Of a DNA stretch of 49,183 nucleotides, positions 34,626 to 44,405 are shown one piece after another. The position numbers were made by a program, and so were the translations under genes. This DNA is from Nitrosomonas sp. Lineage in GTDB: Bacteria > Pseudomonadota > Gammaproteobacteria > Burkholderiales > Nitrosomonadaceae. Every line of letters begins with the position of its first letter. Positions within the stretch are counted from its first letter, which is position 1. The stretch lies in assembly GCA_019635215.1 (NCBI GenBank), contig JAHBZZ010000024.1:1-49183 (forward strand). Direction: 5' to 3'. A model generated the notes under the pieces. It saw only the letters and a program-made list of their open reading frames with translations. It was not told the DNA's origin and did not search any database.

Positions 34626-36416
34626 ATGGCTGATTCTCCACTCACAGGCAGCACAGGTGTTGTATCGGTTACGATCACCAGCAATGGCCAGGTGATTGCT
34701 GAAACCATACAGATCGTTTCTGTGGAAATCACCAGTTGTGTTAACAAGATACCGTCCGCAAAAATTGTTATCCTGGATGGTGACATGCCGAATAATGATT
34801 TCCCGGTAAGCAATCAGGATGTATTTAAACCCGGTGCCGAAATTACGATCAAGGCAGGTTATCGCAGTGCGGATACTGTTTTGTTTACCGGTATTGTCAT
34901 CCGGCATAGCCTGAAAATCGATGGCGATAATTATTCCCGGTTGATGGTGTACTGCAAGGATAAAGCCGTGTCTATGACAGCCGGGCGTAAGAATGCCAAT
35001 TTCGTTGATCTCAACGACAGCGCCATTATGGCGAAACTCATTGGCAGTTATGGTGGCCTGACTGCGGATGTTTCAGCGACACAAACCCAATTCAAGGAAT
35101 TGGTGCAGTTTTATTGCACGGACTGGGATTTCTTGTTGATGCGCGCCGAATTCAATGGCTATCTAGTGACAATCGATGCCGGTAAAATCAGTGTCAAAGC
35201 GCCCCAGGTAACAGGATCGGCGCAACTGACAGTGACCTACGGCATCGATTTAATGACATTCGATGCCGATCTGGATGCTTTCGCACAATATCAATCCGTC
35301 ACTGGCACAGCCTGGGATCCATCCGCACAGGCCATCAGTGAAGCGCAGAACAGTCCGGTAACACTCAATAGTCAAGGCAATCTCACCAGTGCCGATTTGG
35401 CACAGACGATCGGGCTGAACGCTTTCCGCTTGCAGACTGTAATTCCGCTAGAGAATACGGCATTATCGGATTGGGTGAAAGGGCAGCAGATTAAATCAGG
35501 TCTGGCCCGCATTCGGGGAAGCGCTGCATTTCAAGGCAGCGGTAAGGCAAAAATCGGTACGCTGATCGAATTGAAAGGTGTCGGCGACCGTTTTAACGGT
35601 AATGTTCTGGTTACAGAAGTCAGGCATCGGATTGTCAGTGGTAATTGGGTCACTGAAATTCAGTTCGGTCTTTCGGAGAAATGGTTTGCCGAACAAAACC
35701 AGATCGAAGCACCGCTGGCTTCGGGGCTTATCCCCGGTGTTCAAGGATTGCAGATCGGCACTGTAAAGAAACTCGATGCCGATCCGGATGGCCAGTATAA
35801 GATTCAGGTGTCGGTGCCGGTGATGCAAGCTGAGGTCGAAGGTGTGTGGGCAAGAATAGCCGGTTTCTACGCTTCCAGTGATTATGGCGCTTTTTTTATC
35901 CCGGAAATCGGTGATGAGGTGATTCTGGGGTATTTGAACAATGATCCATCTTTTCCGGTCATTCTGGGCAGCCTCTATAGCAGTAAGAGAAAACCGGCTT
36001 ATGAGTTGACAGCGGACAACACCATTAAAGCCATAGTGACGCGCAGCAAGCTAAAATTTGAATTTGACGAAGAAAAGAAAGTGATCACGTTGATCACACC
36101 GAATAAAAATCAAATCGTGATCAGCGACGATCAGAAATCTATTCTGATACAGGACCAGAATAATAACAAAGTGGAGTTGAATTCCAGCGGTATCACGCTG
36201 GATAGCCCTAAAGATATCAAAATCAGTGCGAAGGGCAAGGTTACCGTAGATGCTGTCGGCAATATCGAGATGACCGCGCAGGCGGATATTAAAAATACCG
36301 CGCTCAATATTAATCATCAGGCTAACATCGGTCTGGTTGCCAAAGGCAGTGCGACAGCTGAATTGTCTTCCGGCGGACAGACAACGGTAAAAGGCGCATT
36401 AGTGATGATCAATTGA
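34626..36416 (+). CDS. VgrG/gp5-gp27-like spike hub protein (Afp8-like)
   Basis: A 596-residue hub-spike protein. Residues about 1-345 resemble the gp27-type hub (FKPGAEITIKAGYRSADTVLFTGIV near 60, and QFYCTDWDFLLMRAEFNGYLV near 160). An OB-fold gp5 domain follows at about 375-455 (VKKLDADPDGQYKIQVSVPVM, then FIPEIGDEVILGYLNNDPSFPVILGSLYS). The C-terminal part (about 460-596) is a repetitive beta-prism (KISAKGKVTVDAVGNIEMTAQADI), as in VgrG needles. It forms the trimer that carries the PAAR tip encoded next. No lysozyme or effector domain is fused. Confidence 0.92.
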   Translation: MADSPLTGSTGVVSVTITSNGQVIAETIQIVSVEITSCVNKIPSAKIVILDGDMPNNDFPVSNQDVFKPGAEITIKAGYRSADTVLFTGIVIRHSLKIDGDNYSRLMVYCKDKAVSMTAGRKNANFVDLNDSAIMAKLIGSYGGLTADVSATQTQFKELVQFYCTDWDFLLMRAEFNGYLVTIDAGKISVKAPQVTGSAQLTVTYGIDLMTFDADLDAFAQYQSVTGTAWDPSAQAISEAQNSPVTLNSQGNLTSADLAQTIGLNAFRLQTVIPLENTALSDWVKGQQIKSGLARIRGSAAFQGSGKAKIGTLIELKGVGDRFNGNVLVTEVRHRIVSGNWVTEIQFGLSEKWFAEQNQIEAPLASGLIPGVQGLQIGTVKKLDADPDGQYKIQVSVPVMQAEVEGVWARIAGFYASSDYGAFFIPEIGDEVILGYLNNDPSFPVILGSLYSSKRKPAYELTADNTIKAIVTRSKLKFEFDEEKKVITLITPNKNQIVISDDQKSILIQDQNNNKVELNSSGITLDSPKDIKISAKGKVTVDAVGNIEMTAQADIKNTALNINHQANIGLVAKGSATAELSSGGQTTVKGALVMIN

Positions 36417-36435
36417 TTACGGAGGGATTTCGTTT

Positions 36436-36735
36436 ATGCCGCCAGCTGCCCGAATAACCGATATGCATACCTGTCCGATGCAGACACCGGGAATTCCGCC
36501 GATACCCCATGTGGGTGGCCCGATCAGCGGGCCTTGTGTGCCGAATGTGTTGATTGGCAACCTGCCTGCTGCTGTCGTCGGTGATATGTGCATTTGCGTC
36601 GGTCCACCGGATACTGTGGTCAAAGGTTCGGCAACAGTCATGATCGGCGGTAAACCGGCAGCCCGTATGGGCGACACTACGGCACATGGCGGCAGTATTG
36701 TTATGGGCATGCCCACCGTGATGATTGGCGGATAG
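36436..36735 (+). CDS. PAAR-domain spike tip protein
   Basis: A 99-residue PAAR protein: ARITDMHTCP at the start, PHVGGPI near 24, a GPCVPNVLIGNLPAAVVGDMCIC middle, and MGDTTAHGGSIVMG near the end. H11, H25, C52 and H84 fit the metal-binding residues of the cone tip. The domain is stand-alone with no toxin fused, so cargo must be loaded otherwise, for example in the tube lumen. It lies 19 bases after the spike gene, its structural partner. Confidence 0.93.
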   Translation: MPPAARITDMHTCPMQTPGIPPIPHVGGPISGPCVPNVLIGNLPAAVVGDMCICVGPPDTVVKGSATVMIGGKPAARMGDTTAHGGSIVMGMPTVMIGG

Positions 36736-36767
36736 TTGACAAGTAAGTACGGTTAGGATATCTACGT

Positions 36768-37190
36768 ATGGCTGACAATAAATCCTTTCTCGGTACCGGC
36801 TGGGCTTTCCCGCCCCAGTTTACGCAGCAGGGCTCGGTAAAGCGGGTAACCGCCGAGGACGACATACGGGAAAGCTTATTTATCCTATTGTCGACAAACC
36901 CCGGGGAAAGGATCATGCAGCCGACCTTTGGTTGCGGCTTGAAATCGCATGTGTTCGAAGCAATAGATGAAAGCGCGGTTACCGTGATTATTGATCTGAT
37001 CAGACGCGCCATTCTGTTTTTCGAACCGCGCATATCGGTTGAGCATATTGCCGTGGATTCGGAAAACCAGGAGAATCAGCTTAACGGCCTGGTCCGGATC
37101 AATATTACGTATATCGTCAGAGCAACCAACAATCGCCATAATATCGTTTATCCCTTCTATTTTTCCGAAGGCACCAATGTGCGAATCTGA
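36768..37190 (+). CDS. gp25/GPW-like baseplate wedge protein
   Basis: A 140-residue lysozyme-like-fold wedge protein of the T4 gp25/P2 W family. The key motif is DDIRESLFILLSTNPGERIMQPTFGCGLKSHVFEAIDE (about residues 29-66), where the ER-xM/xPxFGxG signature is diagnostic. The C-terminal beta strand (INITYIVRATNNRHNIVYPFYF) also matches. It helps trigger sheath contraction. It sits between the PAAR and baseplate-J genes. Confidence 0.92.
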   Translation: MADNKSFLGTGWAFPPQFTQQGSVKRVTAEDDIRESLFILLSTNPGERIMQPTFGCGLKSHVFEAIDESAVTVIIDLIRRAILFFEPRISVEHIAVDSENQENQLNGLVRINITYIVRATNNRHNIVYPFYFSEGTNVRI

Positions 37191-37295
37191 TGGCTTATTG
37201 AAAGAATCTTTCCAACACCGGATGTAAGCCATTGAACCGTAAATTTATGCAGCCGTTTCACCCGGGTGGTTCCGGCCTATTGTTTAAGTCGATCC

Positions 37296-40200
37296 ATGAA
37301 AAGTGATTCTGATTTGAGTTCAAAAATCCGCCTGCACATTCGCGACGGCACAAGTCAGCGGGATCGCCATCCGCCTGCGCTTGAGCAGCATTATTTTGAG
37401 CTGATCGATCTGCGCTTTCATGCTTTAATGGGTATGGCCGTCGATTATGCTGAAAAAATGCAATTTTATGGTTTGAATAATCGTGCGGACGGCAATTGGA
37501 AGTCTTATTTTACTGCGGATGAAACGGTCGTTATCGCAACGATTCTGGCTACCGATACGGGTAAGCTGGTCAAGCTGTTCAAGCAGCGGCAGTATGCTGC
37601 AAAACATCGTCAGGAAGCCGTCCGTGCGTTGCAGGCTGTATTACCGGCTGAGAGCAGAAACCAGCTGATCGCCGTTTATTGCGTGGTTGCAATGCTGGAC
37701 AACTGGTTAGTGTCATTTCGATCCTCGCATACGCGCGCAGGGCAAGAATTACATTTTTTGATTGCCGGTATCCTGGCCGGTCTCAGGAACGACCTGTACT
37801 TATTGGTCAGTTGTTTGGAACAATTTTTGCCGGAAAAGCCGCGTGATATTTTTTTCTCGAGTGATTTCATACAATTGCTGGAACTCCCCAGGCTCGAGAA
37901 AAAACATGCAGAATCAGATGATTGGATACAGCATATAGATCCGGTAATCATCCGTTCGGGTTTTCAGGCGTTGATCAAAGCTGTCGAAATGATACAGGCG
38001 AGGGCAGCGGATTTATTACCGGTCGCTTTGCGTGACCGGCAGCATGATCCTGCTGCCGGTCTGCTCATTGCTTTCGTGCAATTGTTTCAAAGGCTGCATC
38101 AGAAAATCAACCGGTTTACTTCAAACTATATTGATTTTTACTACCAACAGATTCTGGGTGCGCAGCAACTGCCGTTCGTGCCCGACCATACCTATCTGGT
38201 TGCACGCCTGATTGATAGAAAGCAGCGTGTGCTGATTCCCAAGGGAACTGCTTTTGCAGCGCGCCAGGAAGGCAGTCAGTACGAACTGATTTATATCAGC
38301 GAAGAAGATACGCTTGTTCATGGCGCAACGGTTGATGCGGTTCATACGTTGTTTTTCAATCGTGATCCGCTGAATTCTCCCGAAAATGTCTTGCGCGAAG
38401 AAACAGCCTTACCTCATGATTCTGAAGGGTATAGGCAGCTGGTAACCGAATGCCGGCTGGACAATATCCCGATGCCGGTCGAAGATACCATTAAGCATGA
38501 CGATAATTTGTGGGCTTATCCGGTTTTTGGCGCACTCAAAGATACTGAGACGGATTCTGTTTCCGCCGATCATGCACGTATCGGCTTTGCGCTGGCCAGT
38601 AAAAATCTGCTGCTTAAAGAAGGCAACAGGCGTGTAGATATCACGCTGAAATTTACCGATTCCGGCATGTTACTGGAACGCAAAACATTGAATTGCTGGA
38701 TTCGGGAAATTGCCGCAGCATTAAAATCACCGCATGATAACGCCAGTAATGCGGATTTCTCCAAGGAAGCAGAACAGGATATTTTTTATAAGGTTTTCAG
38801 TAACCTTTTCATCATAAGCGTTTCAGCTGAAAATGGCTGGATGCGTGTGAACGAATATGTTCCGGCATACTCGGGGGTAGACGACAGACTGGATGAGAAT
38901 TGTCTGAGAATTACCTTTACACTGCCGCCGGATGCGCCGGCAGTGATTTCATATTCCGGTCCGGTTCACGGGGAGCGGTTTGCAACGCAATTGCCCGTGG
39001 TTCAATTCATACTGAATCCCCGTGGCTATCTATATCCCTACGGCATATTGGAGAAACTGTTGCTGGAATGGATCAGGATCGATGTTTCTGTCTCTGGACA
39101 CCGTACGTTGATGCTTTACAATCAATTGGGACAGTTGTCCGCCGAGACAGCATTCAATCCTTTCGGTCCATTACCTGAGGTGGGTGCGTATTTTTTGGTC
39201 GGATGCCAGGAGGCAACTGTAAAACAACTGACACATCTGAGTATCGAAATCCGGTGGAGTGGACTGCCTTCCGGTATCGGCGGGTTCAAATCATACTATC
39301 AGGGTTACGAGGGGCCGCACGATCATACTGATTTCAAGATCAGCAAATCCGTTATGGCCGGAAACAAATGGTTTCCGGAGTATACGGAACCAGACACTGC
39401 GGATACTTTGTTTCAGATCAAAAACACCAGCCAGACCGTTGATGCAGTGAGTGAAATCCGTCAGTTGTCGTGTAACGTACTATTACCGTATTGGAATGTA
39501 TCGGATTACGAACAATCGATAACGGAAACCGGTTATACATCCGCCACCAGAAACGGTTTTTTTAAATTCACCCTAACAGAACCCGTAGAAGCTTTCGGCC
39601 ATAAAAAATATCCGCAGATTCTGGCGCGAGTGCTGACACACAATGCCAGACAACGAATAATCAAGAAAGTTAAGCAAGAGCCCAATGCGCCTTATACGCC
39701 GCTCATCGACACGATTCATGCGAACTACCGGGCCTCTGTGAAAATAACAGGCCATCAATTGGAAAAAGGCGCGCAAAAGGCTTATCAGGATCGTTTGATT
39801 CATCTCCATCCGATGGGATGGGAAGATGCGGCCACACATTCCGGAACATCCATTTCGTTGTTGCCGTGTTATCACTTTTCCGGAAATTTATTGATCGGAC
39901 TCAGCGGGTTCGAATCAGGTGGGGAGCTGAGGCTTTATTTTGACCTGCGCGAAAATGCGTTGCCCACGGAAAAAGTGACCGGTGAGCCATTACACTGGTT
40001 TTACTTATCATCCAATCAATGGATTCCGCTGACAGCCCGGCATATTATTTCGGATGCCACCCATGGTTTCATAACATCCGGGATTGTAACGCTCGATGTT
40101 CCGCCGGACATTAACCTGAATAATACAGTTATGCCGGATAATCTTTACTGGTTGCGCGTTTCCGCCGATTATGATCTTGAGAAATTCTGCAGCCTTTACG

Positions 40201-41171
40201 CCATCTATGCGCAGGGAATTAAAGTGATCCGGTCGGTTAATGACGGTGCAGCCGGTGAGAGTCATCGTTTGTTATTCTATCCGTTGCCGGCCGGAAGCAT
40301 TAAACAGGCCAAAATCTCGATTCCCGGGCTGGATCATGTTTGCCAAATTCAGGCCTCAGCAGGTGGAAAATCCGCTGAGGATAAAGTGACTATGCGCACC
40401 CGTATGAGTGAACGTTTGCGTCACAAGAGCCGTGCTTTGCTGCCCATAGATTATGAACAGATGATTCTGGCCCATTTTCCGCAGATCTATAAGGTCAAAT
40501 GCTTTGCGAATATGGCTCCCAGATATGATTCATGTGTGCAGCAATTTGCATCGTGGATATGTCCCGGGCATGTAACTGTCGCGTTATTGCCTTATCCGGA
40601 TAAACAGATACGCTACGATAGGCAATTGTGGGTTAGCGGTCATCTGATCGGTGAGGTCAGGGATTTTATCAAACAATATATACCGCCATTTGTTTCACTT
40701 CATTTTGTCAACCCGGTGTATGAAACCATACAGGTACGATGTATCGTTAAGTTGAAGCATCACCGTAAAACAGGCATGCTCATTGGCAAATTGAATGAAG
40801 CCATTTCCGCATATCTTTCTCCATGGCATGATGCTGAGGGATATACCACACATTTCGGCTGGAGAATCAACAGACACGACGTACAATCCTATATTCAGCA
40901 ACTTGATTTTATCGACCGGGTGACAAGTTTCTCAATAATACGCATTACCCCGAGGGGAAATGCGCTGTTTGATTTGACCGACAGTGCCGCAGAAACTCGG
41001 TCGAGTGCCGGTGTCTGTGAAGTTACCCCTAAATATCCCTGGAGCGTTGCAATTCCCATACGGCAGCATTTCATCGCGGTGGATGACAACCTTGATGTGA
41101 TAGAGCCGGAAATAACCGGCTTGGGTGATCTGGAAATTGGTTCTACATTCATTATTGCCGATCCGCACTAG
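37296..41171 (+). CDS. giant baseplate J-like protein (Afp11-like)
   Basis: The protein is 1291 residues from ATG 37296; an upstream in-frame GTG at 37266 is less likely. The first 300 residues are helical. At about 305-335 comes IDRKQRVLIPKGTAFAARQEGSQYELIY, the opening pattern of baseplate-J proteins. A long beta-rich middle (about 400-1000) is followed by the C-terminal wedge region RTRMSERLRHKSRALLPIDYEQMILAHFPQIYKVKCF (near 1040-1075), then PGHVTVALLPYP and YIPPFVSLHFVNPVYETIQVRCIVKLK. Afp/PVC clusters encode two J-type proteins (11 and 12); here a single, larger one ends the cluster. It probably forms the baseplate arms. Confidence 0.85.
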   Translation: MKSDSDLSSKIRLHIRDGTSQRDRHPPALEQHYFELIDLRFHALMGMAVDYAEKMQFYGLNNRADGNWKSYFTADETVVIATILATDTGKLVKLFKQRQYAAKHRQEAVRALQAVLPAESRNQLIAVYCVVAMLDNWLVSFRSSHTRAGQELHFLIAGILAGLRNDLYLLVSCLEQFLPEKPRDIFFSSDFIQLLELPRLEKKHAESDDWIQHIDPVIIRSGFQALIKAVEMIQARAADLLPVALRDRQHDPAAGLLIAFVQLFQRLHQKINRFTSNYIDFYYQQILGAQQLPFVPDHTYLVARLIDRKQRVLIPKGTAFAARQEGSQYELIYISEEDTLVHGATVDAVHTLFFNRDPLNSPENVLREETALPHDSEGYRQLVTECRLDNIPMPVEDTIKHDDNLWAYPVFGALKDTETDSVSADHARIGFALASKNLLLKEGNRRVDITLKFTDSGMLLERKTLNCWIREIAAALKSPHDNASNADFSKEAEQDIFYKVFSNLFIISVSAENGWMRVNEYVPAYSGVDDRLDENCLRITFTLPPDAPAVISYSGPVHGERFATQLPVVQFILNPRGYLYPYGILEKLLLEWIRIDVSVSGHRTLMLYNQLGQLSAETAFNPFGPLPEVGAYFLVGCQEATVKQLTHLSIEIRWSGLPSGIGGFKSYYQGYEGPHDHTDFKISKSVMAGNKWFPEYTEPDTADTLFQIKNTSQTVDAVSEIRQLSCNVLLPYWNVSDYEQSITETGYTSATRNGFFKFTLTEPVEAFGHKKYPQILARVLTHNARQRIIKKVKQEPNAPYTPLIDTIHANYRASVKITGHQLEKGAQKAYQDRLIHLHPMGWEDAATHSGTSISLLPCYHFSGNLLIGLSGFESGGELRLYFDLRENALPTEKVTGEPLHWFYLSSNQWIPLTARHIISDATHGFITSGIVTLDVPPDINLNNTVMPDNLYWLRVSADYDLEKFCSLYAIYAQGIKVIRSVNDGAAGESHRLLFYPLPAGSIKQAKISIPGLDHVCQIQASAGGKSAEDKVTMRTRMSERLRHKSRALLPIDYEQMILAHFPQIYKVKCFANMAPRYDSCVQQFASWICPGHVTVALLPYPDKQIRYDRQLWVSGHLIGEVRDFIKQYIPPFVSLHFVNPVYETIQVRCIVKLKHHRKTGMLIGKLNEAISAYLSPWHDAEGYTTHFGWRINRHDVQSYIQQLDFIDRVTSFSIIRITPRGNALFDLTDSAAETRSSAGVCEVTPKYPWSVAIPIRQHFIAVDDNLDVIEPEITGLGDLEIGSTFIIADPH

Positions 41172-41313
41172 AGTATATTTAAATCGAAGTTGCTCTAGCG
41201 CTCAGTCGTCATAATTTGCTTCCAGTCATTTTGTCATGCATTGCTGGTCTGAGCTTGTTGTACTTCGTGACGGATTTTGATATCTGCTTTTAACGGGCCA
41301 AATTATTTGTACT

Positions 41314-41682
41314 TTACAAGATAATCGCCGCAGCCACCTGGCGGCCTTCTTCTACCAGAATATTATAGGTGCGGCAGGCGGCTTGTGTATCCATAACTTC
41401 AAAACCGATTCTCGTCTGTGTGATTCTGGCTATCAGACTGTAATCGGGAAAACGGATCTGCGTGCCGGTGCCGAGCAGGATGATTTCCGGTTTTCGCGAC
41501 AGGACATTGTCGAAGTGCTCGAGATTAAGCTCTGACACGGATGCAACAGGCCAATGTTCGATAAGCTGATCAGGAAAAACAATCAAGTTTTTTTCATGAC
41601 GAATTTTATTGATCATGACATAGCCTTCACCATAGCCGGAAAAAACATTGTTCTGCCCAAAATTTGCGAGATGTAATTTCAA
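41314..41682 (-). CDS. Mth938-like domain protein (DUF498)
   Basis: A 122-residue protein of the Mth938/DUF498 fold. Diagnostic segments are INKIRHEKNLIVFPDQLIEHWP near residue 25, ILLGTGTQIRFPDYSLI near 70, and the C-terminal GFEVMDTQAACRTYNILVEEGRQVAAAIIL. Members occur in bacteria, archaea and mitochondria (NDUFAF3-related), with a role in complex I assembly known for the eukaryotic relative. The bacterial role is unclear. It marks a return to housekeeping genes after the injection cluster. Confidence 0.88.
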   Translation of the reverse strand: MKLHLANFGQNNVFSGYGEGYVMINKIRHEKNLIVFPDQLIEHWPVASVSELNLEHFDNVLSRKPEIILLGTGTQIRFPDYSLIARITQTRIGFEVMDTQAACRTYNILVEEGRQVAAAIIL

Positions 41683-42370
41683 CGCTTGTTTCTCCTCTAA
41701 CTGAATTGTATTTGTCAGAAAAATTTACAGACCTTCCTGCTGACTGTTTTGTTCAATAGCTATTAGTGGTTTTAATTGCAAAATTGTATACCAAATCAGT
41801 GCTATATCGATACTTGATTCTTAATCATTACACATTACGGAAAAATAGAATCAATTTTGGGCAAGGAGTACTTCAAATAGTTAGGAAGGCCGTTCGATGG
41901 ATAAACCTGAGTACCCGGAAGAGGCGTTCCCAGGAATCCTGGCGTGTTGATTAGGTGCTGTCTGATTTTTTTACAGTTTTGCACTTGTGTTGCCTTAGCA
42001 TAATGGGTTGTTGATTTAATTCATTGATATTATTTTATATATGGGTTCTTTGAAGGAATGGCATGAATATTGCATGTCTTAGGAATAGCAAAACGCAATA
42101 CTTTTTTATATAAAGGCTCGTGCCTGATATCCGCTGATCCGTTTCTTGCCTCGTGCTGGGGTTGCAGGTATAGCGATTGCGTGATGTGCCTTTTATCATA
42201 CGTGCCATTTTGCAGGGGCGTTACAATTTTTGCTGTAGCAGTAATAGTCATGCATTAATTTAAGTACGTAATTCATATTTTTAAGACTGATAAAAATAAT
42301 ACATAACATCATTGAATGATGATAAGCACAATCCATATCTCAAAATGCCTGTGTTCGGAATTACACGCGC
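41683..42370. other. long non-coding stretch upstream of the diguanylate cyclase
   Basis: Nearly 700 bases without a gene I can support. Short frames at 41766-41954 and 42070-42258 have no ribosome site or family-like pattern. A small hairpin CCAGG-AAT-CCTGG occurs near 41930-41942. I could not fit a c-di-GMP riboswitch or other known leader, so the region may be decayed coding sequence. Confidence 0.4.
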
Positions 42371-44296
42371 ATGCTTCATGAAACTATAAATCATTTCATG
42401 CCTTTACAACATCCCACAAAAAAAATGATCAACTTGGGTTTTGGTCTGATCGTCTGTATTTTTGCGCTAATGGTTATTATCAGCTTTACAGAGATAATTG
42501 CGCTGCAAAAAAAAGCCAGAACCATTACGCAGACAGATATTCCGACATTATATGTCAGCACATCAATGGAAAATCTCGTGCATCAGACGCTAGGTTCGTT
42601 GCGAAGCTGGATGCTGCTTAAGGAGGAACATTTCAAGGATGAATTTCAGGATAACTGGGTAAAAATTCGTATTGCTGAAGCGCAAATGGTGCAGTTGTCA
42701 CGCAATTGGAATCAATCTACTGATAAATTTCATCTCGACACATTACACAGTATTCTGGACAATTTTGAGAAAGCTCAGCTTGAAATTCTTGAATTGGTGC
42801 ATCAGGATGGCAATTTGCCGGCTAATCAGCTATTGGCGGAAAAAATTACGCCGATGCTGCTGTTAATGACCGACCGTGTTATTGACTTGGTTGATTTGGA
42901 AGAAAATAAAGAAGTCAGTCTGGAACGTAAGGAGTTTTTGATTGCATTATTCCGGTTTCGTCATACGCTGGGCAAAGCGCTTGCACATATTCGCTCTTTT
43001 ATGCTGACGGAAAAAGAACATTTCATTCAGGATTTTAATGAAGCCTGGCAAGCGAATCAGCACTATCTGGATGTACTCCGTACGATGAGCAACCTTTTAT
43101 CACCAGATGGCCGGAAAATTATTGAAGATCTGGTGCGAAATAGAGAAACACTGAATGTTCTGACACGTACAACATTCTCGATCAGGCAGGGTGAAGATTA
43201 CAATCGCGCCAACTATCTGTTAAGAACGCAGGTCATTGAGATGAATCGGCAGATCAGCGGTATTCTCAATCAGATGGTTGTCAGTCATCAGCGTATGCTT
43301 CAGCATGATAACGCTGTGATGGCTGATTCCATTGATGATTTTAAGAATAAATTGCTGGCCACTTCATTGATCGCCGTTCTGGTGACGATATGGTTAGGCG
43401 TCAGGATTTATTACAAATTATCAGCTGTGCAGATTACGATTGACCAGAGAGCTGTATTAATTGACCAGCATATCATGATCGCCTATTTGGATCAGAACGG
43501 TCATGTCAAAGAAATGACTAACTCCTTATGCCGGGCTCTGGATGGTGTTAAATCGGATTTCATTGGTAAACCGAGTTTCTTTTTTCTGCCCGATGGCGAA
43601 AATGACTCTCGTTACATGCACATTAGCCGAATAATTCAGACTGGACAAACCTGGGAAGGTGAAATCGAAATCACGCATCATAATCAGGAGAAAATATGGC
43701 TTTATTCTAAAATCATACCCGAAGCCGCAAACGTGTATGGTCATGGCTATACCAATATCCTGCAGGATATTACTGACAAAAAGCGTATTGAAGCGCTTTC
43801 AATTACCGACAAATTGACTTCACTGTTCAATCGCCGTCATTTTGATAATATTTTGGAGCAACAACTGAAACACGCGCAGCGTGCGAATACGATGATCGCC
43901 TTATGTATTCTGGATATCGATTTTTTTAAAAACTATAACGATTGCTACGGTCATCAGGCCGGCGACCACGCATTGACCGAAGTGGCGCGCGCGCTGCGGC
44001 AGAACCTCAAGCGCACAAATGATTTTATCTTCAGGCTTGGCGGAGAGGAGTTCGGCATCATTTTCAGTAACATGAGTGCAAAGCAGATCAGCGATCTGCT
44101 GCATCAGATACAGGATAGTATCATCGCACTGGCGATCAAGCATGAGTGCAGTCAGGTGCATCAGTATCTGACGGTTTCGATGGGGTGCAAGGTGTGTACG
44201 CATGCCAGAGACATTCAGTCCGATACGCTTTTCCTGGCTGCGGATAACGCACTGTATCAGGCCAAGAAAAGCCGGAACAGTATTGTAATTGTCTGA
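42371..44296 (+). CDS. membrane PAS-GGDEF diguanylate cyclase
   Basis: A 641-residue inner-membrane enzyme that makes cyclic di-GMP from two GTP. A first transmembrane helix is at about residues 21-42 and a second at about 327-349, enclosing a helical periplasmic sensor of about 280 residues. A PAS domain follows at about 360-475 (IAYLDQNGHVKEMTNSLCRALDG, then TGQTWEGEIEITHHNQEKIWLYSKI), and then GGDEF at about 480-641 (LTSLFNRRHF near 485). The active site is GGEEF at 557-561 and an inhibitory RxxD site is present at 548-551, so both catalysis and product feedback are expected. No EAL domain is fused. The signal sensed is unknown. Confidence 0.92.
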   Translation: MLHETINHFMPLQHPTKKMINLGFGLIVCIFALMVIISFTEIIALQKKARTITQTDIPTLYVSTSMENLVHQTLGSLRSWMLLKEEHFKDEFQDNWVKIRIAEAQMVQLSRNWNQSTDKFHLDTLHSILDNFEKAQLEILELVHQDGNLPANQLLAEKITPMLLLMTDRVIDLVDLEENKEVSLERKEFLIALFRFRHTLGKALAHIRSFMLTEKEHFIQDFNEAWQANQHYLDVLRTMSNLLSPDGRKIIEDLVRNRETLNVLTRTTFSIRQGEDYNRANYLLRTQVIEMNRQISGILNQMVVSHQRMLQHDNAVMADSIDDFKNKLLATSLIAVLVTIWLGVRIYYKLSAVQITIDQRAVLIDQHIMIAYLDQNGHVKEMTNSLCRALDGVKSDFIGKPSFFFLPDGENDSRYMHISRIIQTGQTWEGEIEITHHNQEKIWLYSKIIPEAANVYGHGYTNILQDITDKKRIEALSITDKLTSLFNRRHFDNILEQQLKHAQRANTMIALCILDIDFFKNYNDCYGHQAGDHALTEVARALRQNLKRTNDFIFRLGGEEFGIIFSNMSAKQISDLLHQIQDSIIALAIKHECSQVHQYLTVSMGCKVCTHARDIQSDTLFLAADNALYQAKKSRNSIVIV

Positions 44297-44405
44297 GAGC
44301 CTGCTCCAGATCTCACCGAAGAGCGCATCGTTACGTTGAAATTGCACTGCATCCCTTAATCATGATCTTGCGCAGATTCTGAGTAGCTGGGCGGGTTTAC
44401 CGTAT

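Noticed and set aside
31191-36735. Type VI secretion system
   Set aside because: VgrG-like and PAAR proteins are present, but the sheath is a single phage-type protein and no TssB/TssC, ClpV or membrane-complex genes are visible.
29559-41171. Integrated prophage
   Set aside because: Only tail-type genes are present. There is no capsid, portal, terminase, integrase, lysis or replication gene, and DUF4255, DUF5908 and LysM fit an injection system better.
41860-42000. Cyclic di-GMP riboswitch before the diguanylate cyclase
   Set aside because: The conserved core and paired helices of known c-di-GMP riboswitch classes could not be fitted.
42070-42258. Small Cys-rich protein frame
   Set aside because: There is no ribosome site and no plausible domain, and the codon pattern looks non-coding.
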